NCBI GenBank assembly: GCA_905116865.2
Contig: CAJHNH020008445.1
Span: 201,501 to 265,500 of the forward strand
DNA length: 64,000 nt
Reading direction: 5' to 3'
From: Candidula unifasciata
Lineage: Eukaryota; Mollusca; Gastropoda; Stylommatophora; Geomitridae
Below are positions 45,060 to 56,689 of this stretch, piece after piece (position 1 is the stretch's first letter; every line of letters starts with the position of its first letter). The position numbers were made by a program, and so were the translations under genes. The notes beneath the pieces are model-generated. The model worked only from the letters and a program-made list of their open reading frames with translations, made no database searches and was not told the DNA's origin.

Positions 45060-46535
45060 GGCGTGCTGCAGCTCTCTTTACAAAACACACTTGGAAAGGT
45101 CTTGGAGAAAATGGTTGCTGTAAAGCTGCAAGAAATTTTAGAAAGGGGAAAGTTTCTCCCAAGAGGTCTGGGAAGCTGCAGGCCAGGTAAGGACACATGG
45201 GAAAATGCTGCCACTTTTGCTTTTGACGTCTTTGAAGGGTTCCAGAACAGACGGGAATCTATGGCAGTAACACTGGATCTCGAGGATGCTTATAACAGAG
45301 TAAGATACAATATCTTGATGACTGCACTAAAGTAGAAGGAGGTCAGTCCATGGCTGGTGAATTGTGTTGCAGCTGTCCTGTATACGCGTTGGGTTGCTCT
45401 CCGACTGGACTCATGGACCTCTGAACCACGCAGTTTGATGCCAGCACTGCCACAGGGATCCGCCATCTCGCCTGTGCTTTTTCAACGTGTATACGAGCAA
45501 GATTGCAGGCCTAGAACCACCAGGAGTTGGAAGGTTACTGACTTTTGCGGATGATATACTCGCATATAGGCAGGGGGAAGAGAGGAAACAAACAGCCCGG
45601 GAGCTACAAGCGACAATAGACAAATTGACTGAGTGCTGTCCTCCACCCGGAAAAGGCGTCTATTTTGTGGTGTTCTTTAGACAATAGGATTGTTAAAGCT
45701 AATGTCCTAAGTCTCACGATAGATGGTAAAAAGATCAACAGAGAGAGCAAACTGAAGTATCTGGGAATTACATTTGATAGAAACCTGTCCTTTAAGGACC
45801 ATGTGGAGAGTGTTGTGACAAGACTTTGTGCACTTAAGACTATGGCTGCAATTGACATAGAGCAGAGAATGCTTTTCACACTTTATCAGCACCTGATCCT
45901 GTCAGTGGTTGATAATGGCCTGGGACTGCTTACCGTCTCAAAGAGTCAGATGGGCTAACTAGAGCGCATACAGAACGCGGCTATGCGGGTCATTCTGGGG
46001 TGCACCAGAGACACCCTAGTGGTGTGTATGCGATACATCCTTGGTTTGCCGACTGTTGCAGGTAGGCACAAGGTGCTGCAGGCGAAGTCATATCTCAGGG
46101 TAGCTGCAGACACAGACCACCATTTGCACGAAGCTCTGGGTGCAGTTAAGGGTCAGCGGCTTATAAGATGGAAGTCATGGATGGCTCAGGCAGAAGACAC
46201 AGACAGGTTTGCATCCTTGAAAACATTAGGCGAGGACAGGAGCGGGTCAAAGTGCCACCTGAACAGTCAGACTTGTGTAGGGTCATAATCACACTGAGCT
46301 GGGAATGCAGAGAATGGCCAGCAGGTGCCACGGAGATGGAAATTCAGCAATTAAATAAAGATAATGTTCGCTCAGAGGATTTAATCATTTACACAGACTG
46401 TTCAGTGTCAAGAGGCAACAGAAGTGCTTCAAGCTTCTTAGCAAAAGCTAATGGTCGACGATTGGTGCAGAAGAGCCTAGCATATGATACCATAACATCC
46501 AGCCTAAGAATGGGCAAAGGGATCCAACACTAATC
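45060..46535 (+). pseudogene. F3 jockey-like LINE: RT plus RNase H, nearly continuous
   Basis: It shows FGK-like TLGKVLEKMVAVKLQEILER, RT motif A (TLDLEDAYNRVRYNI, about 45270-45310) and LPQGSAISPVLF (about 45445-45480). FADDILAYRQGEE (FADD near 45544-45555), SLDNRIVKANVLSLTIDGKK and YLGITFDRNLSFKDHVESV follow. Next come IQNAAMRVILGCTRDTL and RNase H with LIIYTDCSVSRGNRSASSFL (TDG changed to TDC). It ends at SSLRMGKGIQH, truncated before the rest of RNase H. Four or so frameshifts separate the blocks, but each block is well preserved. Confidence 0.85.
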
Positions 46536-46829
46536 TGTGTACGTAAAGTGACTTGCCATAAATAAAAATGTATCTGAGGTTTACGTTTTATTATGTAAAA
46601 CTAAAGTTTTCAAACACACGCAGAGAATATGAAGACAAGGTATTTTTTAACAAACAATGTGGAATTGCGAGTTTGTGAAAAAATGAATTGTTACTAAATT
46701 CCTCTTTTGTAGTGTTTTGTCTGTCGCCTATTCTGCAAGAAAGAATCTGGCTTTGCTACTTCGGGGCTCAGTGGTTGGATACACGACAACGTTTTTTTTA
46801 GAACATAAAAATGAAGAAAAATAACACGG

Positions 46830-47398
46830 AAAGTGTATGACAGCATATTTGACTGTGTGAAGCATGAAGAAGTAATCAAACTGCTAGAAAAATTAGACAT
46901 TGATGGGAAAGATCTACGAGTAATAAAGAATATGTATTGGCAGCAAACAGCAGCTATAAGAATTAAGAACAGTTTTAACATCCAGTTTTAACATATGGCT
47001 GTGAATCCTGGACAATCGGTAGGCAGGCCAAACAATTTCTAGAGGCCTCAGAGATGTGGTTTTACAGAAAAATGCTTAGAATACCTTGGACGGCCAAAAA
47101 GAGCAACCAAGAGGTTTTGAAAAAGACGGGAGCCCGAAGACAACTTATCACAGACATCAGTAGGAGACAGTCATTATTTTTCGGCTATGTTATGAGAAGA
47201 GGGAAAATAGAACATGTTGTGACCACTGGAAAGATCTGTGGAAGGAGGGATAGAGGAAGACAACGAGAGAAGATTCTTGACAGTCCTGTTGCAAGGCATG
47301 GAGGTGCGTCGGCACACGAACTGATACATGCTGCAGGAGATCGTAGATAATGGAGATACATGATCGCCCACGCCAGTCGGCAAGGCACCTGATGATGA
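46830..47398 (+). pseudogene. F1 LINE with internal deletion
   Basis: The first part (about 46835-46980) is RT fingers: YDSIFDCVKHEEVIKLLEKL, then DIDGKDLRVIKNMYWQQTAA. It jumps directly to SNIQF./TYGCESWTI at about 46985-47020, missing the catalytic core. The open frame 47054-47350 then runs MWFYRKMLRIPWTAKKSNQE, DISRRQSLFFGYVMRRGKIE and RDRGRQREKILD, and the relic ends CACCTGATGATGATGA. It is nearly identical to 2820-3183 over the shared part. Confidence 0.82.
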
Positions 47399-47644
47399 TG
47401 AGAATTGCTGACTGAATTTGACTTTCGCAAAATGTATGGCAATTCTGGAAATGGGATTCCGTCACATGTATCTGCCAATATTGGTGAGGAATTATTGAAT
47501 TAATGGAACAGCATGTTCTTTGTACTATCGTTGAAGATGTAAGAAAGTCAAAGTGTTATTCAATAAGCGTATATTCCACTTCCGACATATTACATACAGA
47601 TCAACTGACATTTAACTGCCCGATACATTAAAGGCTGTGAGCCT

Positions 47645-47860
47645 GTCGAATGTTGAATTAACAATCGACATCACAGCACTCTGGACACTCCTATAAGCGC
47701 CCCGTCCCAATCTTCAGCAGCAAGCGAGAAGTTCCAATTCCGACGGCACCAGCAATAGCCTGATCGTATATCCGTCTCTCCTTGCCCTTGAATTATGAGC
47801 GTCTGCCAGATCCCCTGGTAACCGCAGCGCCAGTGTCGTAAGCTCTGTTGGCGGAATGTA
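47645..47860 (-). pseudogene. F3 LINE 3' end
   Basis: On the + strand: AATGTTGAATTAACAATCGA, CATCACAGCACTCTGGACAC, TCCAATTCCGACGGCACCAG. This is the reversed F3 terminus as at 21530 and 20263. Confidence 0.65.
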
Positions 47861-48710
47861 TCCTCGCCTGGAGATCCCCTATAATCCCTCCTAAACTAAT
47901 GTTTTACAAGGCTCGAAATAAAATTGTCTACTGGAAATTTATTGGTCCCTGGGTTCATAGAAAGGAAAGGAATTAAATACAGTCTGATAACTCAGATAAT
48001 TATACGAATAGGGTGAATCCCCGGAAAATAACTAAATAAATATTTATTCTTCTAAATAAACTTCTGAATAATCAAAGTTCAATACATTGCTAATTGAACT
48101 CAAAGGAATCAAAGAGTAAAATACTTCATCTAAACAAGGAATTCAAACAGATACCAAGTGACATAATCAGATAGTTAAGTTATACTAAAGAAACAAATTT
48201 ATTGACACCACCCAACACAGAACATCCCTTTCAATTGTTCAACAACTCAAAAAAGAAAAAAACATCATTTAACGCCGAAGCAATCCAAATCAATCTCAAA
48301 CGTCACTCCGCTTTAAGTTCGTTCGGGTGGAATACAGCATTCCTTGTCGAATGGAACAATCTAACTGGCAACATTAGTAGCCATTGGCTGCCTTCAACGT
48401 TTCGTTTGTTTAATTAAATTCGGATCCCAGTTCTTTCCATTCTACAGTGTTGCCAATCTACGGTGGTTATAGGCAACTTGGAAAATATGTCAGTTGTCCT
48501 TGGGGTGAGGATTTGCAGACCATATGTGGCGGGTAGAAGTGTTTCGGTGTTTGTGGTGTTATCAGAGTAGTAAGAGAAAAGAGCAAGGTATTACATATAC
48601 TGTCTTTGTCCACTAGCATAAATAACATCAATCATCAATAATAAACCTGTCTAACATTTTAAAATATTATTTGAAACATATACAATTCTTTGCACGATCA
48701 TATGAAACTT
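47861..48710. other. Intergenic, nothing recognised
   Basis: An open frame at 48202-48417 lacks recognised motifs. AT-rich, no repeat family identified. Confidence 0.4.
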
Positions 48711-48716
48711 GACATG

Positions 48717-48925
48717 ATTTAGTGGACACACGCTAGCATGCTGATTGGACAGTCATGAGTTCGAGTCCTAACAGACTCACGTCGACTTCGCCTTGAATGG
48801 ACACCAGGTATAGTCATGGGAAGTAAAGGCAGCTGGTGTGATGTTGACCATATCAACGCATAAGTGCCCGTTGGTTTATAAAACACATGTCCAGCCCCAT
48901 ATTCCCATACAACTGACGGCGTGAC
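48717..48925 (+). mobile_element. tRNA-derived SINE
   Basis: The head has an A-box-like TTTAGTGGACAC and a B box GTTCGAGTCC (48759-48768), the Pol III internal promoter pattern of a tRNA. The body shares ACCAGGTA and GAAGTAAAGGCAGCTGGTGT with the copy at 17540. The tail GTGCCCGTTGGTTTATAAAA then CCCCATATTCCCATAC matches the LINE end at 26441-26500. Confidence 0.72.
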
Positions 48926-49493
48926 TAAAGGTCTTTCCCTTTTACTCAGTTTTTATGTTTCATACATAATAAATATACCCAATGTAGGGTATATACAACT
49001 GATGGTACCGCATGGCACAGGATGAGGTTTTACTGTTAGATCCTTATGCAAGGAAACCAAATGAATATTCTCAGAAAAAATTACAAGGTGATAGAGCACT
49101 AATAAATAGTCCTAACCGTGAATGGTAACCTAAGGAATGCAATAATATGTAGGGACTAGTAAGTAGTTACTACTGTCCAACGGACAAGTATCAAGGTTGA
49201 TGAAGTCACGGAATGTTCATATAAATAATCAAAGAATGGTAGGATCCCGATACAATATTTTAGGATACGGCCAGGGTTTACAGGGGATTTCAGCTACTCC
49301 CTACCATTATAAATCTCACCGAAATTCGTAGTATTATTAAATCTTTTTTAGCTAAGCCGATGGAAAGGCTGGGACAGTCGTTTGGTGTAGCAACGAATGA
49401 CTATCTCTAGGGTTTTGTCTCCTAGTAACAACTAAGAAGACGTCATAAGTTATGTGCTTCTTATCGCTGTCGTTCATTTACCACTATTCCCGC

Positions 49494-50236
<743 letters not shown>

Positions 50237-50239
50237 CTC

Positions 50240-50990
50240 TTCTTCACTTTTACCGGGTTGCAGCCGAGTGTCGTGGTTTAAAACATTTGTTTTGTGCCTC
50301 TCGCGTGATTTGAGTAACAGTTTTCTGGATCTTCTGGCCGTATTCAGCTACTCCATCTATCCATTTTTTCCTGGGTCTTTCTCTTGCCTTTCTTCCCGAT
50401 GTTCTACTGCAAAAGGCCTTATAGGCAATCTGATCCGGTTGCATTCTTACTAAATGGTAAAACCACTTCATTCTCTGTCTTTCAATGTTTCATGCATGCT
50501 CTTGTTCCAACTTTGTCTCTAATGCTGACGTTTGTGACTCTGTATTGTTGGTGACTCTTCGGAGACATCGCATTTCACACGTAGTTATTTTTTGCATGTG
50601 TGATTTGTTCATTGTCCACGTTTGGCACTAATAACATAACGTAGGAATGAAAATGCTGTTGATCATCCGTTGTTTGGCTGGTAACAAGATCTTTGGATGA
50701 CGAAGAAGTGGGGCCAGTTGGTAGTTGACTGCATTGGCTTTTTGAACTGTATCTCTTTATCGAGTCTTCCATCTTCTGTAAATATGCATCCTAAGTACTT
50801 GAATTCTTGAACTTGTTCTAATTGTATGTCATTGATCTTTATGTTTACATTACTGTGTTTCTTTCCTATGGTCATTACTTCAGTTTTTGAGGTGTTTATT
50901 TTCATGTCAAATTTTGTACAGTTAGTTAGCAATGAATCAAAATGTTGTTGTAGTTTTTGTTCTTCTTCTTGTAACAAACATATTTATTTA
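50240..50990 (-). pseudogene. F2 LINE: RT to 3' end, GATA tail
   Basis: The - strand reads QKLQQHFDSLLTNCTKFDMK, INTSKTEVMTIGKKHSNVNI, VQEFKYLGCIFTEDGRLDKE, a frameshifted middle, then [20 protein letters not shown] and [20 protein letters not shown]. It ends SAATR. The 3' UTR GTAAAAGTGAAGAAGAG runs straight into the GATA array. The catalytic FADD part is missing at the 5' side. Confidence 0.8.
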
Positions 50991-51069
50991 TTTAAAGTGC
51001 GCAACTGCTTTAACCAAAAGATGCAATGAACTCTTGGCGGACTGAAATATTCCGTTGGTTTGTCACACC

Positions 51070-51710
51070 AGTCTTCTCAGACCGTAATGATCTATTTGTG
51101 CATCTGCACTGTCCGCGTGCTCCCAAAATGCTTTCACAACATCTAGCTTGTCGTACATCAATTAACCACCAAGTGGTGTAGAACTGGCCAGTATATCTGC
51201 CTGCTCGTTTCCCAAAGACACAGGCATAATGAAGAAAATATCCAAAGGACGTTAACTACCCGGGACCACTGAAGCGATGCTTGCTTGCCATTCTACACGG
51301 AGCATGCTTTTCTCAACCTTTATCAACATGCTCTGGAGTCAGTTACATATACGATGTGTGTGTACAGCTGATTTCAAGCTAGCTGAAGGCAGCAGTGACT
51401 GCCTCCACCTCCATTCTTAAATAGACGTTGTGATATCATATACCAGGCTTTGCTGCTTTAAGCGACGTCCATTCACTTTTGCAATGAACTCCCATCCACT
51501 TCGTCTGTCTCTCAAGTCTGAGCCATCTATATAGATAATCACATCATGAATTATTTGTTGAACTTCTGCAGCACCAGCAGGCCAGTCCCTGCACTCACGA
51601 CCTAAAGTGATTAAAACACTACAGAAATCTAATTCATGCTTGGACACTTTCTTCTCACCGCCAACATTGATTAAACACACATGTCCAATTATGGAACATT
51701 TCTTGATTTG
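51070..51710 (-). pseudogene. F3 LINE RNase H fragment
   Basis: The - strand reads FCSVLITLGRECRDWPAGAA, then DVIIYIDGSDLRDRRSGWEF and IAKVNGRRLKQQSLVYDITT. This is the F3 RNase H start (the TDG motif is IDG here), and frameshifted remains run to about 51070. A 5-residue stretch (the usual RPGD region) is deleted compared with the copy near 20900. Confidence 0.75.
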
Positions 51711-51739
51711 CATCCCTATATTTTCTCATGGAGTAAAGA

Positions 51740-52010
51740 ATCTTCTTTCTTATGTTTCTACTATTGTCGTCTCACTGACACCAGGTTGTATCCCAGTGTC
51801 ATGGTTTTCTGTATCTGTCTTGCGCTTCTTTTGTAGCTTGAGTAATGGATTTGTTCATCTGTTTGCAGGTTTTTGCTACAACATTTATCCCTGTCTTTCT
51901 TGGTCTTCCTCTAGCCTTCCTCCCAGATGCTCTACTTTAGAAAATATCATGTGCAGTTTAGTCTGCATTTTCACTAGATGGCTGAACCATTTCATTCTTT
52001 TCCTGTGTAC
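51740..52010 (-). pseudogene. F2 LINE C-terminal relic
   Basis: The - strand has KRMKWFSHLVKMQTKLHMIF, then GGRLEEDQERQG and further frameshifted sequence. It is the same segment as [11 protein letters not shown] at 50470. It is followed upstream by TG-rich low-complexity DNA (52010-52130). Confidence 0.6.
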
Positions 52011-52574
52011 GTTTGTATGTATGTGTCTACGCGAGAGTGTTGCGTATGTCTCTGTTGGTGTGTATTTGTGTGTGTGTATGTCTGTGCCTGTGAATGTTTG
52101 TGTGTACAAGTGGTTGTATGTACGCATAAATGCCTAAAAATAATATTGCATCTGAACAGCTCTGTCCCTTGCTGAAACTGAACCGTCTCTTACTTAACTG
52201 GTGCTATAGTTGTGGTCGAGCTCTAAACTATATTTTTGCAAACATCTTTTCAATATGTTTTAAGATGGAGATGCCTCTGAATGTTTCACTGTCTCTTTTG
52301 TCCGAGTTATTCTTCCAAGGGAGACAATGATTGCTCTCTGCTAGTCACTTGGAACTTTCCGTGCCTCCCAAGCCAAGTTAAAGAGTCTAGTTAACCAGGC
52401 TGTAGGTGTTGTCTCACATGTATGTGTCACATGAGAGCAGAGCACCCCTCTGGTCCTGAACCTGCCCACATCATGAACTCCTCAATGCAAAATATAGCTC
52501 TTTTCGCTTTTCTATAGCTGATTTAGTCTTCATCTGATTTTGTCTTCTGCCACTTGGGATCAACCTTTTGAGGA

Positions 52575-52765
52575 TGAAATTTTTAATTTGAAGCTCCACC
52601 CTGGCTTTTGCCGGGGGCCGCAATATAGGCAGGCCATAAATATGGCCAAATGTCTGAACGCGGTTTCTGGGACCACTCCGCGGCGATCCTCATCCGCATG
52701 GTGGCACTTTGTGTCATCGGGTGTTTATCGCTTGTGTAATGTCCTGGTGGAGTAGAAAGTCAGTT
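52575..52765 (+). repeat. ~190-bp dispersed repeat, copy 2
   Basis: Same order of landmarks as 39065-39255, ending GGAGTAGAAAGTCAGTTAGT with a GTCA-type tail. Confidence 0.8.
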
Positions 52766-52811
52766 AGTCAGTCACATTTTTATATTATCCTTACGTCCTT
52801 ATTAGGACGTA

Positions 52812-53000
52812 ATTTTTTGTTGTTTGAAGCCCCACTCTGGCTTTTGCCAGGGGCCGCAATATAGGCAGGCCATAAATATGGCCAATTGTCTGAACACGGT
52901 TTCTGGGACCTCTTCACTGTGATCCTCATCCACATGGTGGCACTTTGTGTCATTGGGTGTTTATCGCTTGTGTGATGTCCTGGTGGGGTAGAAAGTCAGT
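52812..53000 (+). repeat. ~190-bp dispersed repeat, copy 3
   Basis: Lies ~50 bp after copy 2 in the same orientation and is ~90% similar to it by eye. Ends GGGGTAGAAAGTCAGTCATT. Confidence 0.8.
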
Positions 53001-53169
53001 CATTCCACAAAATTGTATGTTTTCTATAAGTGCCCAGCTTTTTAAGGACGCAGTTCTTTTTCACAGTGTTCAGGAAGCGAAGCAGGTTTTAAAATTCTGC
53101 CACTCATCTTTATGCATGTTATGTGAGATTCTATTTCCTCCGCAATTTCTGTATCTTTTAATTTGATAA

Positions 53170-54270
53170 TGTTTATTACCTCTGCTTGTTAAATTGGTTT
53201 CTTTGCTTGCATTCCAGCTGGTTTGGTGCATGTTCTGAGTCTATTAGTGCATTTGGGATGGCCCTGGATTTCTTTATTCTCTGTCTTTCTCTCCTTATTG
53301 TCAATATATAATCAATATGTGATACTTGACTTAGGTTGTTCCATCCATACCATGTTAATATCTGACTTCTTCGATGTTGATAAAAGGTGTTACTGATAAT
53401 AAAATCATGTTCTGCACATAGACTCAGCAGTTGTTCTGCGTTATAATTACATTCAGTTGTTGTATCACTGAAAGGTCCCATATATCTCTCCCATGGCGCC
53501 TACGTTCTCCAACTCTTCCATTTAAAATCCCCCAGTATGTACCAGCTGTCAGTATCTTTAACTTTATTGATGGTTTCCCTTAATTTGTCGAATAATTCTA
53601 TTCTTTCTTCAAACTTGCATGTATCAATACATGGAACGTATGCTTTGATGTATGTTATTCTTTTCCTGCCTAATGCTAGTAAGATGCTTATAATTCTTTC
53701 TGATATGTAAAATGTTTCCAACACAAGTTTAGCTATTTCCGGAGCAATGATGAATCCCACACCATGTTTGTTAATCTCATTAGGTTGGGTACTTTTCGCT
53801 GTTAGAGTTCCATTTCTATGTATTTTATTTATACCTTGTCCTCTTCTTCTTACGTTCTAAATTCTGCCAGTTCAGTCTCTTTGTCTCCTATTCCGCTAAT
53901 GTTCCATGTAGCCATTTCAAATGTTGTTCTATCTCGTAGTCATTTAACGTTGTCGATCCGATGTTCGCAGGAGTCTTTCCTATATGTATTCAATATTTCC
54001 TGTGTAGTAGCAATTATTTACATCACTGCCAGCTTGCTAGACCCGTCGCGTGATGGGACAGGGAAAAAATCTGACCTGGTTGGTGCCCGTCTCCTTCTAG
54101 GCGAGCCATTGCCCCGTTAGCCTGAAACCTGGCTGCTTCAGATTTCTGGCGTGCACAACGGGGAGGTGATGTTGACATGGGTTCTCTACGGTTCGCTGTC
54201 AGACTACTTAAAATGTCACCTCTCCGAAGAGAAGTTAGCCAAGCGCCTGAGCACACCCTTGCACGCAGGT
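53170..54270 (-). pseudogene. F2 LINE 5' part with APE-type endonuclease
   Basis: From 54256 the - strand encodes an untranslated or leader-like frame (ILSSLTANRREPMSTSPPRC). An endonuclease start in shifted frames follows (TWNISGIGDKETEL-like, near 53880-53920), then SERIISILLALGRKRITYIK and DSWYILGDFKWK (GDFN motif altered). Next comes GPFSDTTTECNYNAEQLLSL, then WYGWNNLSQVSHIDYIL (SHIDYIL motif) and ALIDSEHAPNQLE (SDH motif as SEH). This is the apurinic-type endonuclease of a LINE. Frameshifts disable it. It may be the 5' half of the element whose RT lies at 50240-50990. Confidence 0.75.
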
Positions 54271-54855
54271 AAAGAATCTAACATACATTATTGTGGATTT
54301 TCTTAATGGAAACATAATTTCAATGTCAAATTACCGTAGTCGTAGTTGCTCCTTTCCTTTCCGACGGTGACCACGAACGATCGCATCTGCTTAACGCTGT
54401 GTGGAGTAACTGCAGTAGATTGGCGACCAGTTCGCTTGGCATCAGCTGTTGAGGATTGATCAGCTTTGTCACAATGAAGTCTCAAGCGTCAAACAGTGCT
54501 AACATTCACTGTTGAACTTTATCTCCACAAAAATTCTTCAAACGGCTCTGGATGCTAACTAGGGTCTCGACTTCGGCATTGAGGAATTCCACAGCATAAC
54601 GTTGTTTCAACCAAACATCTTTGGAAACTATTTTGAAACCGTTACAGTGGTGTCACCTGTTACCGAAGCAGATTCGTAATGCAGAAGGCATTACAGCTTA
54701 TAGTGGTGAGGCTTAGTTCTGACACTCCCTTCTCCCTTACATACAAAATACACACTTGCGTACACAAAGGTACCTGCGTACTACGTAGTACATACACACA
54801 CATATACATACACACACACACATAAATGCATATACACTATATGCATACAGACAGA
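54271..54855. other. Unassigned, AC-rich at the end
   Basis: No gene. 54720-54870 is rich in ACACAT and GACAGACA low-complexity repeats. Confidence 0.45.
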
Positions 54856-54859
54856 CAGA

Positions 54860-55065
54860 CCGACAGACATATCGCTAACATATCAGCCTTGTCCCATGTT
54901 GCCTTTGATGGCCTATAGCTGCCCACTGTCTCCGTTTCTAAGTGTGACATCACTATCTTCGACATAATTTTTTCTGGCAGTTTGCCATACACATTTTGCA
55001 AGGTAATGATTCTATAACTGCTGAGTTGTGAGGGATCCCTGCCTGATTTATAGAAGAGGAAGTCA
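54860..55065 (-). pseudogene. F3 LINE RT N-terminal fragment
   Basis: The - strand reads FYKSGRDPSQLSSYRIITLQ, NVYGKLPEKIMSKIV and VGSYRPSKATWDKADMLA. This corresponds to the region just before RT motif A in the copy at 45060 (GSCRPGKDTWENAATF). Confidence 0.7.
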
Positions 55066-55070
55066 AGACA

Positions 55071-55144
55071 CACTGAGACACTAAACATTATATCACATGT
55101 AGTACAACACTGAGACACTAAACATTATATCACATGTAGTACAA
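55071..55144. repeat. 37-bp tandem duplication
   Basis: Two identical adjacent copies of a unit with CACTGAGACACTAAACATTA and CACATGTAGTACAA. Confidence 0.85.
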
Positions 55145-55740
55145 CACTGAGCTAACGTCTTTTTTTTTAAACTTTGTAATACTCACTGCCCCCCCCCCCT
55201 CTTCCCCCCCTTCCCTTCCGCTTTTTTCTTCTTTTACAAACTGTTCAACAACATTCAAAAATCCGCTCCTCGTTAGTAATAGTGGCACAAACTTTTCTAG
55301 ACTGAGAAAGCTACTTACTTTTGAAATGCCTCATGGTATTTTATTATCTGATTATTTGGCATAGTTCATGTCTAGCTTATCCCAAACTATGAGACGTTTG
55401 TCGTGACAGTGTGAAAAACTAGGCATCAATTTGAGCTATTTTTAGAATCCTAGCATAAGTTTGTATCGGTTAAACTCACGCTCCTATACATGCGTCGATT
55501 GAAACGTGAAATGGGGATTTTTTTTTTCCGTTTAGATCGTGAGTTGATGTCTCGTGGTGTGGTAAACGACAAGGGGAAAAAACAACAAATCAATGCTAGT
55601 TTTCAAGCACGAAAAATTGGTAGTCTTCGAACATATTTTGTGTGTGTGTATGTGCCCATATATCTAAAAATAAACGTGTACACGTTAAAGAGATGCACTC
55701 ATATGTGAAATACCAAAGGACTACATTCTTTATATAGGCA
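55145..55740. other. Intergenic, nothing recognised
   Basis: Contains a C run (55190-55199). The open frame 55490-55708 has no recognised motif. Confidence 0.4.
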
Positions 55741-55748
55741 ATGAATTA

Positions 55749-56672
55749 GGCTCTCCTTGCAGATCCGGACGAGGGTTGGACGACTTAGTTCAGTTGAGTG
55801 GGAGTTCTCTCCCTTGGCCGCACTCGAAACAGTGAGCGGAAAAGTCACGAAACAAATGACATACTTACATATCATCATACGGTTGCGTGTAAGGTTGCGT
55901 ACGGTTGCTGTTAGGGTTGCGTAGTCATCATACGGTTGCGTGTAGGGCTGCGTACGGTGTGGGTTCGGGGTTAGGGTTAGGGTTTAGGGTTAGGGGGTTA
56001 GGGTTAGGGTTTAGAGGTAGGGTTAGGGTTAGGGTTAGGGGTTAGGGGTTAGGGTTAGGGGTAGGCTTAGATGTGACAATTTTGACGTAAGTTAGAATAC
56101 ACTATCTGATGCTTGTGGGATGGCGCCACTGAAGTTGTCAAATATGACCGCAATAGCGCGCAGCTGGTGCCCAAACGGTGGCGACGTGTCCGTGTTAGCA
56201 TCCAAAGTCCGTCGAACTGTTTGGGTGTGTATGTGACAGTGCGCGATATTTCGCGAATTCCTTCGTCCTCAAATTGTCACATCTAACGCTAAACCTAACG
56301 CTAAACCACTAACCCTACTCCTAACCCTAACCCTACCCCTACCCAACCCACCCTACCACCCCTAACCCTACCCCCTAACCCTACCCCTAACGCCTAACCC
56401 TAACCCAACCCCTAACCCTAACCCCTAACCCTACCCCTAACCCTAACCTTACCCCTAACCAACACCCCTAACCCAAACCATACGCAGCCCTACACGCAAC
56501 AGCATGATGGACTGCGCAACCCTAAACGCAACCGTATGATGATAGGTATGTCATTTGTTTCGTGACTTTTCCGCTCACTGTTTCGAGTGCGGCCAAGGGA
56601 GAGAACTCCCACTCAACTGAACTAAGTCGTCCAGCCCGAATCCAACCCTCGTCCGGATCTGCAAGGAGAGCC
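55749..56672. mobile_element. Fold-back element with inverted telomere-like repeats
   Basis: A 924-bp palindrome. Both ends begin GGCTCTCCTTGCAGATCCGG when read inwards, and the arms extend ~340-400 bp. Each arm contains the terminal region, CATACGGTTGCGTGTA-type sub-repeats and a block of TTAGGG-like repeats. On the left (about 55970-56065) they read TTAGGG; on the right (about 56300-56480) CCCTAA. Inside these lies a TAGATGTGACAATTT inverted repeat. A ~180-bp unique loop is in the middle. Flanks ATGAATTA (55741-55748) and ATGAATTC (56673-56680) agree at 7 of 8 bases, a target duplication of hAT-like length. No transposase. Confidence 0.85.
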
Positions 56673-56689
56673 ATGAATTCTAACCACAC

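Noticed and set aside
48717..48790. tRNA gene
   Set aside because: Pol III boxes are present but no complete cloverleaf can be drawn, and it is joined to a SINE body and LINE-like tail. The same applies to 63727-63800.
55960..56490. Chromosome end or head-to-head telomere fusion
   Set aside because: Unique sequence continues on both sides, and the repeats lie inside a 924-bp element with identical termini and flanking duplications.
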